Shown here one piece after another: positions 1-8,956 of a stretch of 64,000 bases of DNA; the first letter of the stretch is position 1; each line of letters starts with the position of its first letter. Location of the stretch: contig NZ_CP150886.1 in NCBI RefSeq assembly GCF_038050375.1, positions 1,529,318 through 1,593,317 of the forward strand. Direction: 5' to 3'. A program made the position numbers and the translations under genes. Under the pieces are notes generated by a model. It had not been told where the DNA came from and made no database searches. It saw only the letters and a program-made list of their open reading frames with translations. The DNA comes from Okeanomitos corallinicola TIOX110. Lineage in GTDB: Bacteria; Cyanobacteriota; Cyanobacteriia; Cyanobacteriales; Nostocaceae.

Positions 1-392
1 GCAATTCAAAAGGATGCAGAGTTATGGTGATTGGTGTTGTCTCTGCTCAGATGTAAAGGTCAATTTATCCTGTAACGTATTGATACATTAATTGAATTAC
101 AGCTACTAATTTTTATGTAGCTATCAAGAAATGCTCTAATATTATTTATGTCCTTAATTTCTAGAATATAAGAATTACAGATTTTAAATGATGACTAATG
201 AAATTCTTTAATAGTTCTTTAAGTAAATACCTGCTCTTTAAGTATTGTGTTAAGTTTTTATATTTCAGCTTATATTATTAACAAATACATTTAAAATATA
301 ACCTAATTTTGGTAATAAAATAAACATACAAATTTAATTATTGTGAGAGAATACTATTTTATAGTATTTTATGAATTTATTTAGTAAAAATT

Positions 393-431
393 AAAAGAGT
401 AAAATGATTGACGTTTTCACTTTACCCTTTT
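393..431. terminator. bidirectional hairpin terminator
   Basis: The 15-base arms at 393-407 and 417-431 pair with two mismatches around a 9-base loop. Outside the arms there is an A-rich left side and a T-rich right side, so the structure could end transcription from both directions. It lies about 180 bases downstream of the stop codon of the Wzc-like gene, which fits termination of that transcript. Confidence 0.6.
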
Positions 432-528
432 TTAGTTTGTTATTTTTACAGTTAAATACTGGTGTTACCATCTAAATTACACCAGATTTTAGGTAAATTA
501 AGTTACAAATATGAAGCGTAAAAATTTT

Positions 529-555
529 GTGGTGCGGGCATCTTGCCCGCCTCTA
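529..555. repeat. palindromic repeat, copy 1 (gcgggca-tct-tgcccgc)
   Basis: The core is a perfect 7-base inverted repeat, GCGGGCA / TGCCCGC, around TCT. The same 27-base unit, with about three differences, occurs at 24774-24800 inside a glycosidase gene. The GC content of the core is far above the surrounding DNA, which suggests a mobile or dispersed small element and not local sequence drift. Confidence 0.75.
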
Positions 556-609
556 ATTTACCTCACTCAAACTAAATTCACTGGATGTTTTCAAAAATTG
601 GCAATTGAT

Positions 610-2832
610 TCATTTTTCCACAATTTGTTGTAGTACCAATTGCTGTTGTTTCACATACGGTACATAAGCACTGTCAGAATTAGAGACTCCATTGGCTACG
701 ACCCCAATTAAATTTAACTTACTCAACATAGCTGTAGCTTGGGCTAAATTGTTGCGTGTGACTTTGCCAATGCTGGCTACCATCACCACACTACGACAGG
801 ATGAAGCTGTGAGAATTGCATCTACCATACCCAGAACTGAAGGAGCATCTATGAGAACTAAATCATAGTTTTCTTCAAATGCGTTGATCAATTCAATCAT
901 CCGGGGAGAACTTAAAAGATGAGCCGGATCTACAGGTATTGGTCCAGCGGTTAAAATGTCAATGTAAGCTGAACCTGAATATTGAATTCCTATTTGATTA
1001 GGAATAGTAACATCACTAGCTAATAGGGTTGATAAACCTTGTTCATTGGGTAGATTTAGCTGTTTATGTAAGTTAGGATCGCGCAAATTGGCATCAATTA
1101 ATAATACCTTTTTGTGTAATCGAGCCGCACTCATAGCTAAACCTAAAGTCAAGGCTGATTTACCTTCATCTGGTAATGCTGATGTCACCATTAAAGATTT
1201 TAAATCAGCTACTCCATTCAGAAGTTCGATATTTTTATAAATCAAATCCAAGGATTCCCAACGGGGTGGAGATTGCAAAACTTGAATTGTCCAAGGTGCA
1301 AGCACTTCTGGTTTACCAAAAGGTAATTTAATGATTGATTCTTTCGGTTTAGCAGGTGGTAATTTTGGTGTTGTTCCTAACAAAGGTAAGGCAAATTGTT
1401 TTTCTAATTCAGCGGTAGTGTGGACTGAATCATCAGATGCTTCTCGAATGAAGGCAGCAATACCACCTAACATTAATCCTACTACTCCACCCAATAAAAG
1501 ATTTTGCTTCATATTGGGGCCTAATTTGATTCCCTGTTGTGGTTCTTCTACTACTTCCCAATTAAATCCACCTTTGGAAAGTTCTTGACGTAGTTTCTGC
1601 TCTGCTCTTAACAATTGTTCCACTCTTTCCCGACTAAATTCTAATTGGGGCAGAATACGATTGTAATAAGCTAAAAGGGAAGGAAAACGTTTGAGTTGAG
1701 TTCTTAGTTCTCTTTCTTTTTCTGCTAAGGTCTGGTCACGAGCGCTTAAAGAAACTATATTAGTTTGGGTTTCTACTAACTCACCAGTGAGGTTAAGATC
1801 AATTTCCCCAAGCTGTCCTTGTTCAAGCAGATTATCCCCAAAACTAAATACGTTACTAGATTTTTTCCCTAATGTTCTACTAACTTCTTTTTGCAACAGT
1901 TGTTTTTGACTTTGTAACTGTTCATTTAGCTGTTGTACGCTGGGAGTGTCATCAGTAAAACGTAACCTTTCTTGTGCCAAAGCCAGCTCTGTTTTTTGAA
2001 TTTCATTCAGTAAGCCTTGATAGCGCGTAGACTGGCTGAGACGAGAAGAAACTAAGGCATTTTGAGGAGAACGATTCAGTTGTGCTTGCAGAGATTTTTG
2101 CTTGGCTAAAGCTTCTTCATATTCAGAACGAGTGGTTTGTCTTTCTTTCTGAATATTATTTAAAGATTCTTCAATTGCTTTTGCCTGTAACTCTGGATCA
2201 ATTAAATTTTGTTGTCTACGGAATCTTTGCAAATTCGCTTCTGATGCGTTGACTTCATCACTAGCTTTTCTTAGCTGTTCTCTAATGACTTGTAAACCTT
2301 TTTTTAAGCGTGTATCTTGTTGTTGTTTGTTGTATTCAAGATAAACTTTCTGAATGGCAGCCAGAACTTTTTGAGTCTTTTCTGGATCGCTATCACTATA
2401 ATCAACTTGAAAAATTTTCGTAACTACTTCTTCTTTATTCTTAATTTGAGTCAAGACTAAAGATTTTTTCATTTCCCTCACAGTAATGTCGGGATATTCA
2501 GATTTGAGTTGATCAACGGCTTTTTGCAGTAGTCCAGAACTCCGCATTAAATTTAGCTGTGTTGCTGTATCGATCACAACGTTAGAATCAGTAAACTGAG
2601 TATCTAGGGTATCTTTTTCTTGTTTCCCTTCATAGTTAGGTTCTACTAACAATTGCATCGTACTTTGAAAGGTGGGTTTAGTGTTTAAAGTAATGATGCC
2701 AGCCAATGCAGTAGAACTGAGTAATACTAATAAAACCCAGGGAAATCTACGGACAAATACTGCAAACATTTGTCCATATCCTGGCTCTTCAGCTACTGGA
2801 TGTATATGGGGGTTTAGACTTGTTTGAACCAC
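610..2832 (-). CDS. Wzc-like polysaccharide co-polymerase / tyrosine autokinase
   Basis: The 740-aa protein has the layout of bacterial tyrosine kinases that control chain length and export of surface polysaccharides. There is an N-terminal Wzz segment with a membrane helix at about residues 30-50, and a long coiled-coil periplasmic region (about 170-430). A second membrane helix sits at about 445-465, and the cytoplasmic P-loop kinase domain follows. The Walker A motif is ALPDEGKSA at about 552-560, A' is VLLIDANLRDPN and Walker B is LVLIDAP. The C-terminus has only two close tyrosines (AYVPY), not a long Tyr cluster, so autophosphorylation there is uncertain. It is the last gene of the minus-strand polysaccharide cluster. 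In Anabaena the HEP island has a protein of this type at the corresponding place (from memory). Confidence 0.9.
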   Translation of the reverse strand: MVQTSLNPHIHPVAEEPGYGQMFAVFVRRFPWVLLVLLSSTALAGIITLNTKPTFQSTMQLLVEPNYEGKQEKDTLDTQFTDSNVVIDTATQLNLMRSSGLLQKAVDQLKSEYPDITVREMKKSLVLTQIKNKEEVVTKIFQVDYSDSDPEKTQKVLAAIQKVYLEYNKQQQDTRLKKGLQVIREQLRKASDEVNASEANLQRFRRQQNLIDPELQAKAIEESLNNIQKERQTTRSEYEEALAKQKSLQAQLNRSPQNALVSSRLSQSTRYQGLLNEIQKTELALAQERLRFTDDTPSVQQLNEQLQSQKQLLQKEVSRTLGKKSSNVFSFGDNLLEQGQLGEIDLNLTGELVETQTNIVSLSARDQTLAEKERELRTQLKRFPSLLAYYNRILPQLEFSRERVEQLLRAEQKLRQELSKGGFNWEVVEEPQQGIKLGPNMKQNLLLGGVVGLMLGGIAAFIREASDDSVHTTAELEKQFALPLLGTTPKLPPAKPKESIIKLPFGKPEVLAPWTIQVLQSPPRWESLDLIYKNIELLNGVADLKSLMVTSALPDEGKSALTLGLAMSAARLHKKVLLIDANLRDPNLHKQLNLPNEQGLSTLLASDVTIPNQIGIQYSGSAYIDILTAGPIPVDPAHLLSSPRMIELINAFEENYDLVLIDAPSVLGMVDAILTASSCRSVVMVASIGKVTRNNLAQATAMLSKLNLIGVVANGVSNSDSAYVPYVKQQQLVLQQIVEK

Positions 2833-2995
2833 GTTTATTATCCTTATCTGGAAAACGCTATGCGTAGTTTGTTGGTAAAGCTATTCAGCTATAGGATCAG
2901 AATTCAAGAATTAATAGAATCATCTGGATCAGGAATGAACAAAATGAGATTTTATCAAAAAATCTAATGTCATACTTAAAGTTTGATCTCGTTTG

Positions 2996-3023
2996 CATTC
3001 TGGATTCTGGATTCTGGATTCTG
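2996..3023. repeat. heptamer tandem repeat (GGATTCT)n
   Basis: Three to four copies of a 7-base unit GGATTCT stand in the spacer between the Wzc-like gene and the upstream glycosyltransferase gene. This is the period typical of the short tandemly repeated repetitive (STRR) sequences of heterocystous cyanobacteria. Confidence 0.75.
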
Positions 3024-3066
3024 AATCCTGACCTTTTATTCCTACTCCACTACATGAATTTTTCAG

Positions 3067-4167
3067 TTAAATGAAGGAGTGATTTATATCAGATGCTGGC
3101 ACAATAATTTTTTCCACTTTGTTAAAAAATGCTTGTTCTGAAAAATTATTGACAGCATGATTACGAATATTTTCGTAATTCCAAGATATTCCCGTCGCTT
3201 CTAGTAATGCAGCTTGTAAAGAATCGGGAGTTTGCCTTTTAAAAAATACTCCTGTTTGACCAGGTATTTGAGTATCTAATACTCCACCGGCTCCATAGGC
3301 AATTACTGGAGTTCCACTAGCATTTGCTTCTACTGGAACTAATCCATAGTCTTCTAAGGCAGCAACAATAATTGACTTAGCTCTAGAAAATAAGTCTTTA
3401 CGTTGACTATCGCTCACGTGACCTAAGAATTCTATATTTGGCAATGCCTTAGATTTTAACCGTTCTAGTTCTGGCCCGTCACCTGATATTAATAAATGCC
3501 ACCCTAACCAGTTAAAAGCCTCGACGATGATATCAAGACGTTTATAACTTATCATCCGAGCAGATGCCAAGTAGTATTCTTGTTTTATATCTGAAAAGAT
3601 AAAGTTACTGGTATCAATTGGATAGTTAATTACTATTGCTTGTTTACCATAAATTTTCTGAATACGACGGGCAACTATACTGGAATTAGCAATGTAAATA
3701 TCTGGTTCTTGAGAATATTTGAGGTCTACATTTCTCATCATTTGAAATATTTTTTCAATTAATGGAGCAAAGTAGCGATAATCTCCATATTCTCGTAAAT
3801 ATGTTTGCGTATCCCACAAAAATCGAGTAACATTATGGCAGAAACAAATATGACGTGCCTGGGAATTTTTTCTGACTGCTTTGGCAAAACTGGTACTACT
3901 ACTAATAATTAAATCGTAGTCTTGTAAATTTAAGGCGCGAAATGCAGGAAAGTATAAGGGAGCTATCAAACGAAAATATTTAGCTGCACCGGGAATATTT
4001 TGTAAAAAAGTTGTGTTGACTATGCGATCGCCTAAATCAATGGTTTTTTGTGGATCATATAAAGATGTGAAAATATCGGCTTCAGGGTAGCGTTTACAAA
4101 GCAATTCAAAGACTCGCTCTGCCCCACCACGCTGGGTTAAATAATCATGGACGAGAGCAATTTTCAT
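3067..4167 (-). CDS. glycosyltransferase family 4
   Basis: The 366-aa protein is a GT-B fold glycosyltransferase of family GT4, which transfers a sugar from a nucleotide donor to a growing glycan on the cytoplasmic side. The N-terminus has the typical acceptor-domain start ALVHDYLTQRGGAERVFE. The C-terminal half has the EX7E region EDYGLVPVEANASGTPVIAYG (about residues 272-292), where the first E of GT4 enzymes contacts the donor. The sugar specificity cannot be read from sequence. The gene is separated from the upstream operon by about 370 bases that include a terminator-like hairpin, so it may have its own promoter. It probably builds the same polysaccharide as its neighbours. Confidence 0.9.
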   Translation of the reverse strand: MKIALVHDYLTQRGGAERVFELLCKRYPEADIFTSLYDPQKTIDLGDRIVNTTFLQNIPGAAKYFRLIAPLYFPAFRALNLQDYDLIISSSTSFAKAVRKNSQARHICFCHNVTRFLWDTQTYLREYGDYRYFAPLIEKIFQMMRNVDLKYSQEPDIYIANSSIVARRIQKIYGKQAIVINYPIDTSNFIFSDIKQEYYLASARMISYKRLDIIVEAFNWLGWHLLISGDGPELERLKSKALPNIEFLGHVSDSQRKDLFSRAKSIIVAALEDYGLVPVEANASGTPVIAYGAGGVLDTQIPGQTGVFFKRQTPDSLQAALLEATGISWNYENIRNHAVNNFSEQAFFNKVEKIIVPASDINHSFI

Positions 4168-4486
4168 GGCTAATACTTTATATGATAATGTTGACCACGC
4201 TATAAATCGTTGCTTGAGGGTTTACAGATACTAATAATTTCTCTGGTTATAGCAGTATTATTTCTGTACTAAACCCTTCTTTAGATAGTTATATTTTGTC
4301 GTTGATTTTGACAAGGGTGTAATTGTAATGATGATGCAATTACTATCCGGTTTCAAAATTATAGATTCAATGACATTTTCTAATTGTGAATTAGAGGTGC
4401 AAATAGAATAACAACTAAATTCTGATTTATTTGCTCGTATTGAACAAAAATATACTCTGGCTGACCAATTGATTCTCAAGAATTTC

Positions 4487-4509
4487 TAGCCCCCTAAAAT
4501 AGGAGGCTA
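4487..4509. terminator. hairpin downstream of the SAF-domain oxidoreductase gene
   Basis: The arms TAGCCCCCT (4487-4495) and AGGAGGCTA (4501-4509) pair with one mismatch around AAAAT. Read on the minus strand it lies about 30 bases after the stop codon of the oxidoreductase gene, with a modest T content after it. It may end the rfbF-to-oxidoreductase operon before the next glycosyltransferase. Confidence 0.55.
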
Positions 4510-4539
4510 ATTTTATGACATGAATTGTGATTTTTTACT

Positions 4540-5853
4540 TTATTTCGCCATTACTAAAGTCTTAGATGATGCAAAATAAATTGTTTGCTCATGGCGGAGT
4601 TTGTCACAAAGTCTACCTGTGGGTAATTCCACATCATCGTAGGTAAGAACTTGATCTTTAGGAATATCTCTTTTTAAACGACATCCTTCGGCTATTCCCA
4701 TTGGCAGTAAATTTTCTTGCTGAACAATGTCTGAATTTTCACATTGTCCATAGGTCATGTAATAACCAATGCCGTCTAATGTTTCTCCAGCTTTAAGATC
4801 AATTTTGGCAGTAGCGACAACATCAACTACTGGACCATCTAAAGGAGATAATACAGCATCATGAAATAATACTGCACGGGCTACAGAAAGGGGAACTTCA
4901 AAATGGCAAAGGTGATAGGGAGTATAGAAACTATAAAGTGGTCCTTCTCCCAATTTATAAAGGTTTAAATAATGCCTTTGTTTGGGATCTTCATGGGTAG
5001 CAAAAACAAACACTCCTGGCCCTGGTTTTGTACCCACTACATAATCAACAATTCCACCTAATTCTTTGAGTTGATCTACATCATACATTTTGGTCATTTC
5101 ATCTACATGACCTGTGTATTCGTAGCCTAACATTCCTCTTTTTGCCACCTTCATTCCTGTACCATTGGCAACAATTGCTTGTTCAAAAGAAATTTTTGTG
5201 CCATCTGCAAAACTTGTCACCATAGCGGGATTTTGACCCCACTTTTGGGCAAAACCAGCTTGAGTTGTGGGGTTACGATAGGGGTCTTGTAAACCTTTAA
5301 TATTTCCACACAATAAGGGGGTTAAACCAATGCTTTTCACAAAGCGATAAAGGTTCATTTCTACCCCTGGTTGATCACCATCACAAGCAGTTAAAATCAC
5401 TCCGGCACGGTTAGCATGAACTTTGAGAATGGGTCCAATTGTGCCATCTAATTCTGCATTCATGAGAATAATATGCTTTTCATGGGCGATCGCTCTCATC
5501 ACTAAATGAGCAGCATATTCAATTGTGCCTGTAACTTCAATGATTGCATCAATACCATCTGCTTCACATAGCAACATGGCATCTTCTGTAATTGCATATT
5601 GATTTTGAATCAAAGCATTTTCTAAATCCAATACACTAGAAACTACTTTAACATCCTCAATTCCTGCTTCTAAATACGCTCTTTTTGCACCATCAAGATG
5701 ACGGTTAGAAATAGCTACTAATTCCATCCCAGGGACAGAATTAATAATCTGATTGGCAATACCTCGACCCATAAAACCAGCACCAATCATGGCTACTTTT
5801 ACAGGTTGACCTAATGCAGCACGGGCTTGTAATGCTTGATCAATAATAATCAT
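4540..5853 (-). CDS. NAD(P)-dependent oxidoreductase with C-terminal SAF domain
   Basis: The 437-aa protein starts with a Rossmann fold (VAMIGAGFMGRGIANQ, about residues 19-34) like homoserine dehydrogenase and Gfo/Idh/MocA enzymes. Its last ~100 residues resemble a SAF (antifreeze/flagellar FlgA-like) domain, with a stretch 'DLKAGETLDGIG' and a later 'LTYDDVELP'. Proteins of this build are found in polysaccharide clusters, where they are thought to modify a nucleotide sugar, but the reaction is not established. The gene starts 3 bases after the rfbC-like stop codon, so the two are almost certainly cotranscribed and possibly translationally coupled. A hairpin follows its stop codon. Confidence 0.8.
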   Translation of the reverse strand: MIIIDQALQARAALGQPVKVAMIGAGFMGRGIANQIINSVPGMELVAISNRHLDGAKRAYLEAGIEDVKVVSSVLDLENALIQNQYAITEDAMLLCEADGIDAIIEVTGTIEYAAHLVMRAIAHEKHIILMNAELDGTIGPILKVHANRAGVILTACDGDQPGVEMNLYRFVKSIGLTPLLCGNIKGLQDPYRNPTTQAGFAQKWGQNPAMVTSFADGTKISFEQAIVANGTGMKVAKRGMLGYEYTGHVDEMTKMYDVDQLKELGGIVDYVVGTKPGPGVFVFATHEDPKQRHYLNLYKLGEGPLYSFYTPYHLCHFEVPLSVARAVLFHDAVLSPLDGPVVDVVATAKIDLKAGETLDGIGYYMTYGQCENSDIVQQENLLPMGIAEGCRLKRDIPKDQVLTYDDVELPTGRLCDKLRHEQTIYFASSKTLVMAK

Positions 5854-5856
5854 TAT

Positions 5857-6402
5857 TTATACTCCTACTAAACTAGATTCTAGTAATTCCCAATTCCGAT
5901 CTTTTTCAGACATTTCAGTTACAGTTAAAGGCCAAGAAATATCTAATAGGGGATCGTTATAACGTAAACCACGTTCATATCCAGGGGTGTAAAATTCCCC
6001 TACTTGATAAACAACTTCTGCTCCATCTGTTAAGGCTTGATAGCCGTGAGCAAACATTTCTGGTACATATAAAGCACGGCGATTTTCCGCAGTTAATTCC
6101 ACGCCAATATGGGATAAATAAGTTGGAGAATCAGGACGCATATCCACAATTACGTCATAAATTGCCCCTTGAGTGCAACGAATTAATTTTGTTTCTGCGG
6201 CTGGTAAAACTTGATAGTGCATTCCCCGCAATGTCCCTTTTTGATGATTAAAAGATAAGTTACACTGGGCAACTGTTGGTTTTAAACCATGATCTGCAAA
6301 TTCTTGAGCGCAGAAAGTCCGCGCAAAAAAACCGCGATGATCTGGTTTTTCTTCTAAGTCAATTATGAAAGCTCCAGGAAGATTTGTTTCGGTAAAAATC
6401 AT
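5857..6402 (-). CDS. rfbC: dTDP-4-dehydrorhamnose 3,5-epimerase family (RfbC/RmlC-like)
   Basis: The 181-aa cupin-type epimerase contains the family signatures RGFFARTFC, GTLRGMHYQ (catalytic His region) and VIVDMRPDSPTY, and it has the usual length. RmlC enzymes epimerise C3 and C5 of a 4-keto-6-deoxy nucleotide sugar. The only nucleotidyltransferase in this cluster is an RfbF-type cytidylyltransferase, so the true substrate may be a CDP sugar and not dTDP-4-keto-rhamnose. The gene is directly upstream of the SAF-domain oxidoreductase with a 3-base gap. In the Anabaena HEP island a gene called rfbC lies in the equivalent operon (from memory). Confidence 0.88.
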   Translation of the reverse strand: MIFTETNLPGAFIIDLEEKPDHRGFFARTFCAQEFADHGLKPTVAQCNLSFNHQKGTLRGMHYQVLPAAETKLIRCTQGAIYDVIVDMRPDSPTYLSHIGVELTAENRRALYVPEMFAHGYQALTDGAEVVYQVGEFYTPGYERGLRYNDPLLDISWPLTVTEMSEKDRNWELLESSLVGV

Positions 6403-6654
6403 ATTTTTTTAGAAAATAGGGAACGGAGAATAGGAAATGGTAAATATTTTTAATAATTATCCATGACCCATTAATAATAAAGACTCAAATATATTTTACT
6501 CACCTAATCCCATAAATTCAGGGATAAATTATAGATTCGGTTTAATGAAGTTATCATGATCATATTGAGTACAAAATTCTATATATTTTCATGAATTAGC
6601 TATGTAAATAAAAATATATTTCCAAGCTGATCACATAAAAAATTCACTAATTTA

Positions 6655-7662
6655 TTATTCCTTACTTCTACGGGCAATTTGTGAGGATAATTGACTAGAC
6701 TCGGCAATTTTAAATTCAGGATTAGAAATAACTTCAAAAGTAGAAGTAGTCACTAAAGCCAAGAAGGAAACTACTACCTGAATAGCAGAAAATGGCCATC
6801 TTCTAAAAGCACCCAATAAAACTCTCAGGTTTACTTCTCGAAAATTATTTAGGATCATATTTCCAGAAAACCGCTTCGAATATCCATTTTCTTGCAGCTT
6901 GAGAATTACTTCTGGAATGTGCTTATATTGCATTAATAGAGCAGATTTTGGCTCTTTCTGCCAATAACTAACACCAACAATACATTCTAAATAAATATCT
7001 TTACTGACAATTACTTTGCCATTTGCAGCACAATAACCAGCTAAATATGCCAAAGATATCCAATTATTGGCAGCATCTTTCCAAATTTTTAAAGCCTGTT
7101 TTACTAAGTCAGTTCTATAGATTGAAGCTGTTAAAAAAATAACTGCCCCAACACTTTTAGAAAAGCAGTATTCAAAGATTGCTTTTCCATCACCTTCTCC
7201 ATTTTCATTATCCGCGTCAAACCAGCGATTACCACTTATTTTTGGTGGATGGACTGGTGAACCAGTAATTTGATTTTTACCAGAAAAATTGAGAAATAAT
7301 AATGATAAATCTTGATGTCGTTTAATCTTATCTATGACATAATTAACAGCTTTATCTTGAATTGGATCATCATCTCCAATTGCCCATACATATTTTGTTG
7401 TTGCTGAACTCAGGCAGTAAATAATATTTCTCATTACACCTAAATTTTCACTGTTTCTATTAACTTTAAAAGTTACATTATTAAAAATATATTGCCATTT
7501 TTTAATTACTTCTGGAGTGTGGTCACTAGAACAATTATCGGAAACTAGGATTTCACAATCATTTTCATAACCTTTAATAGCCTTAAATAACCACTCTAAT
7601 TGTTGATCTAGCAAATCTGCACGATTATAGGTAGGAATAGCAATAGTCAGTATTTTATTCAT
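6655..7662 (-). CDS. glycosyltransferase family 2
   Basis: The 335-aa protein is a GT-A fold inverting glycosyltransferase. The start ILTIAIPTYNRADLLDQQL, then EILVSDNCSSDHT, then the metal-binding GDDDP (about residues 116-120) are the canonical landmarks in the right order. The C-terminal third is less conserved and may contact the acceptor or the membrane. It resembles abequosyltransferase-like GT2 proteins of surface-glycan clusters. The gap of 252 bases to rfbC and of 144 bases to the upstream epimerase, the latter with a strong hairpin, means cotranscription is likely but not certain. Confidence 0.87.
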   Translation of the reverse strand: MNKILTIAIPTYNRADLLDQQLEWLFKAIKGYENDCEILVSDNCSSDHTPEVIKKWQYIFNNVTFKVNRNSENLGVMRNIIYCLSSATTKYVWAIGDDDPIQDKAVNYVIDKIKRHQDLSLLFLNFSGKNQITGSPVHPPKISGNRWFDADNENGEGDGKAIFEYCFSKSVGAVIFLTASIYRTDLVKQALKIWKDAANNWISLAYLAGYCAANGKVIVSKDIYLECIVGVSYWQKEPKSALLMQYKHIPEVILKLQENGYSKRFSGNMILNNFREVNLRVLLGAFRRWPFSAIQVVVSFLALVTTSTFEVISNPEFKIAESSQLSSQIARRSKE

Positions 7663-7730
7663 ATCTTAAAATCAAGAAACCCAATGATTTTGAAAATTTT
7701 ATGTGAGAGCATAAATTATTTATACCTGAT

Positions 7731-7781
7731 TAAAAGTAGCAGCATAGATTATTAATTATAAATTATTAACTGCTACTTTTA
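7731..7781. terminator. 12-bp perfect stem-loop inside the polysaccharide operon
   Basis: The arms 7731-7742 (TAAAAGTAGCAG) and 7770-7781 (CTGCTACTTTTA) are perfectly complementary, with a 27-base AT-rich loop. It sits in the 144-base gap between the epimerase stop codon and the glycosyltransferase start codon. It could be a terminator or attenuator, an mRNA-processing or stabilising hairpin, or a small dispersed repeat. Confidence 0.5.
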
Positions 7782-7806
7782 TTAAGTGAATTAGAGGCTG
7801 AATTTA

Positions 7807-8832
7807 TTATTTATTCCAAAAGAAATCTTTGTCAATTTGTTGGGTACGGATCAAATACTCTAATTGTTTTAATCTTGTAAATCCTCTAAACAAAAATGTA
7901 TCTTCTGTCATCTCAATTTGCCGGAATAAATCATATAATTGTTGTGCGCCTTTCTGAGCATTCCAATCACATTTAAAACCGGGGAGAGTAGTGTTAATCT
8001 TTTCAAAAGAGACTCGATAACTACGATTATCTGAACCATTATCACCAAAGGTTAATTTACAACCGGGGAAAGTCTCAGCAATAATTTCTGCAATCTCTTT
8101 GACTCGATAATTATTTTTTGTATCTCCCACATTAAAAATTTGATTGTGGATAATATCTCTGGGTGCTTCTAATGCACAAACGATGGCTTTGCAAATATCC
8201 AAAGCATGAACCAATGGCCGCCAGGGTGTACCATCGCTGGTCATTTTAATTTCTTTGGTTGTCCAAGCTAACCCAGCTAAATTATTTAAAACAATATCAA
8301 ATCGCATTCTGGGAGAAGCACCAAAAGCAGTAGCATTTCTCATGAATGTGGGTGAGAAATCATCATCAGCTAATAGTTTGATATCTTTTTCTACTAATGT
8401 TTTACATTCAGCATAAGCTGTTTGGGGGTTAACAGGTGATTCTTCTGTGACATCATCTTCACTAGCAACACCATAAACACTACAGGAAGACATATAAACA
8501 AAGCGACGTACTCCCATAGATTTCGCTAAGTTCGCTAATCTTACAGAACCTAAATGATTAATTTGATAGGTAATATTGGGGGATAATTGTCCGGTGGGAT
8601 CATTAGAAAGTTCAGCCATATGAACTATTGCTTCCATACCTTCTAAATCTTCCGGTGTGATATTACGAATATCTTTGTTGAGGGTTTTGGCGGTGATTTC
8701 TGTGCCATTATATAACCAACCAACTTTATAAAAACCTGTATCTACACCAAGAACTTCGTGACCTTTAGCTGTTAATAATTGAGGTAGTAAAGAACCTAAA
8801 TATCCTTCTGTTCCTGTAATTAATATTTTCAT
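7807..8832 (-). CDS. NAD-dependent epimerase/dehydratase (extended SDR)
   Basis: The 341-aa protein is an extended short-chain dehydrogenase acting on nucleotide sugars. The glycine motif GTEGYLG (residues 7-13) opens the Rossmann fold. SSCSVYG and YAECK provide the Ser-Tyr-Lys catalytic set (YxxxK, about residue 140). The exact reaction (epimerase, 4,6-dehydratase or reductase) cannot be decided here. Because a cytidylyltransferase gene is two genes upstream, the substrate could be a CDP-activated sugar. It belongs to the minus-strand run from rfbF to the SAF-domain oxidoreductase. Confidence 0.88.
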   Translation of the reverse strand: MKILITGTEGYLGSLLPQLLTAKGHEVLGVDTGFYKVGWLYNGTEITAKTLNKDIRNITPEDLEGMEAIVHMAELSNDPTGQLSPNITYQINHLGSVRLANLAKSMGVRRFVYMSSCSVYGVASEDDVTEESPVNPQTAYAECKTLVEKDIKLLADDDFSPTFMRNATAFGASPRMRFDIVLNNLAGLAWTTKEIKMTSDGTPWRPLVHALDICKAIVCALEAPRDIIHNQIFNVGDTKNNYRVKEIAEIIAETFPGCKLTFGDNGSDNRSYRVSFEKINTTLPGFKCDWNAQKGAQQLYDLFRQIEMTEDTFLFRGFTRLKQLEYLIRTQQIDKDFFWNK

Positions 8833-8956
8833 GATTTTTAAATGTTTGTAGTGATGAATTTACTGGATTTTTCAGATTTAGTCCATGAATAATTAACCGC
8901 AGATTAATGCGGATTAATTTGCATCGAGTTTGTGGGATTCTGATTCTAAATTTGGT

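Larger units (their letters stand above)
1..609. other. AT-rich non-coding left edge
   Basis: No convincing coding region is visible on either strand. The stretch is AT-rich and lies downstream of the minus-strand Wzc-like gene. It holds one strong hairpin (393-431) and one copy of a GC-rich palindromic repeat (529-555), both listed separately. If the resemblance to the HEP island holds, the next polysaccharide genes should lie beyond this edge. Confidence 0.6.

Noticed and set aside
1046-1588. Plus-strand frames opposite the Wzc-like gene
   Set aside because: They lie completely within a well-supported gene on the other strand and have no family features.
4258-4479. 73-codon minus-strand frame between the SAF oxidoreductase and GT4 genes
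   Set aside because: It begins with TTG directly behind a terminator-like hairpin, has no ribosome site and no recognisable family. It is probably chance or an old gene fragment.
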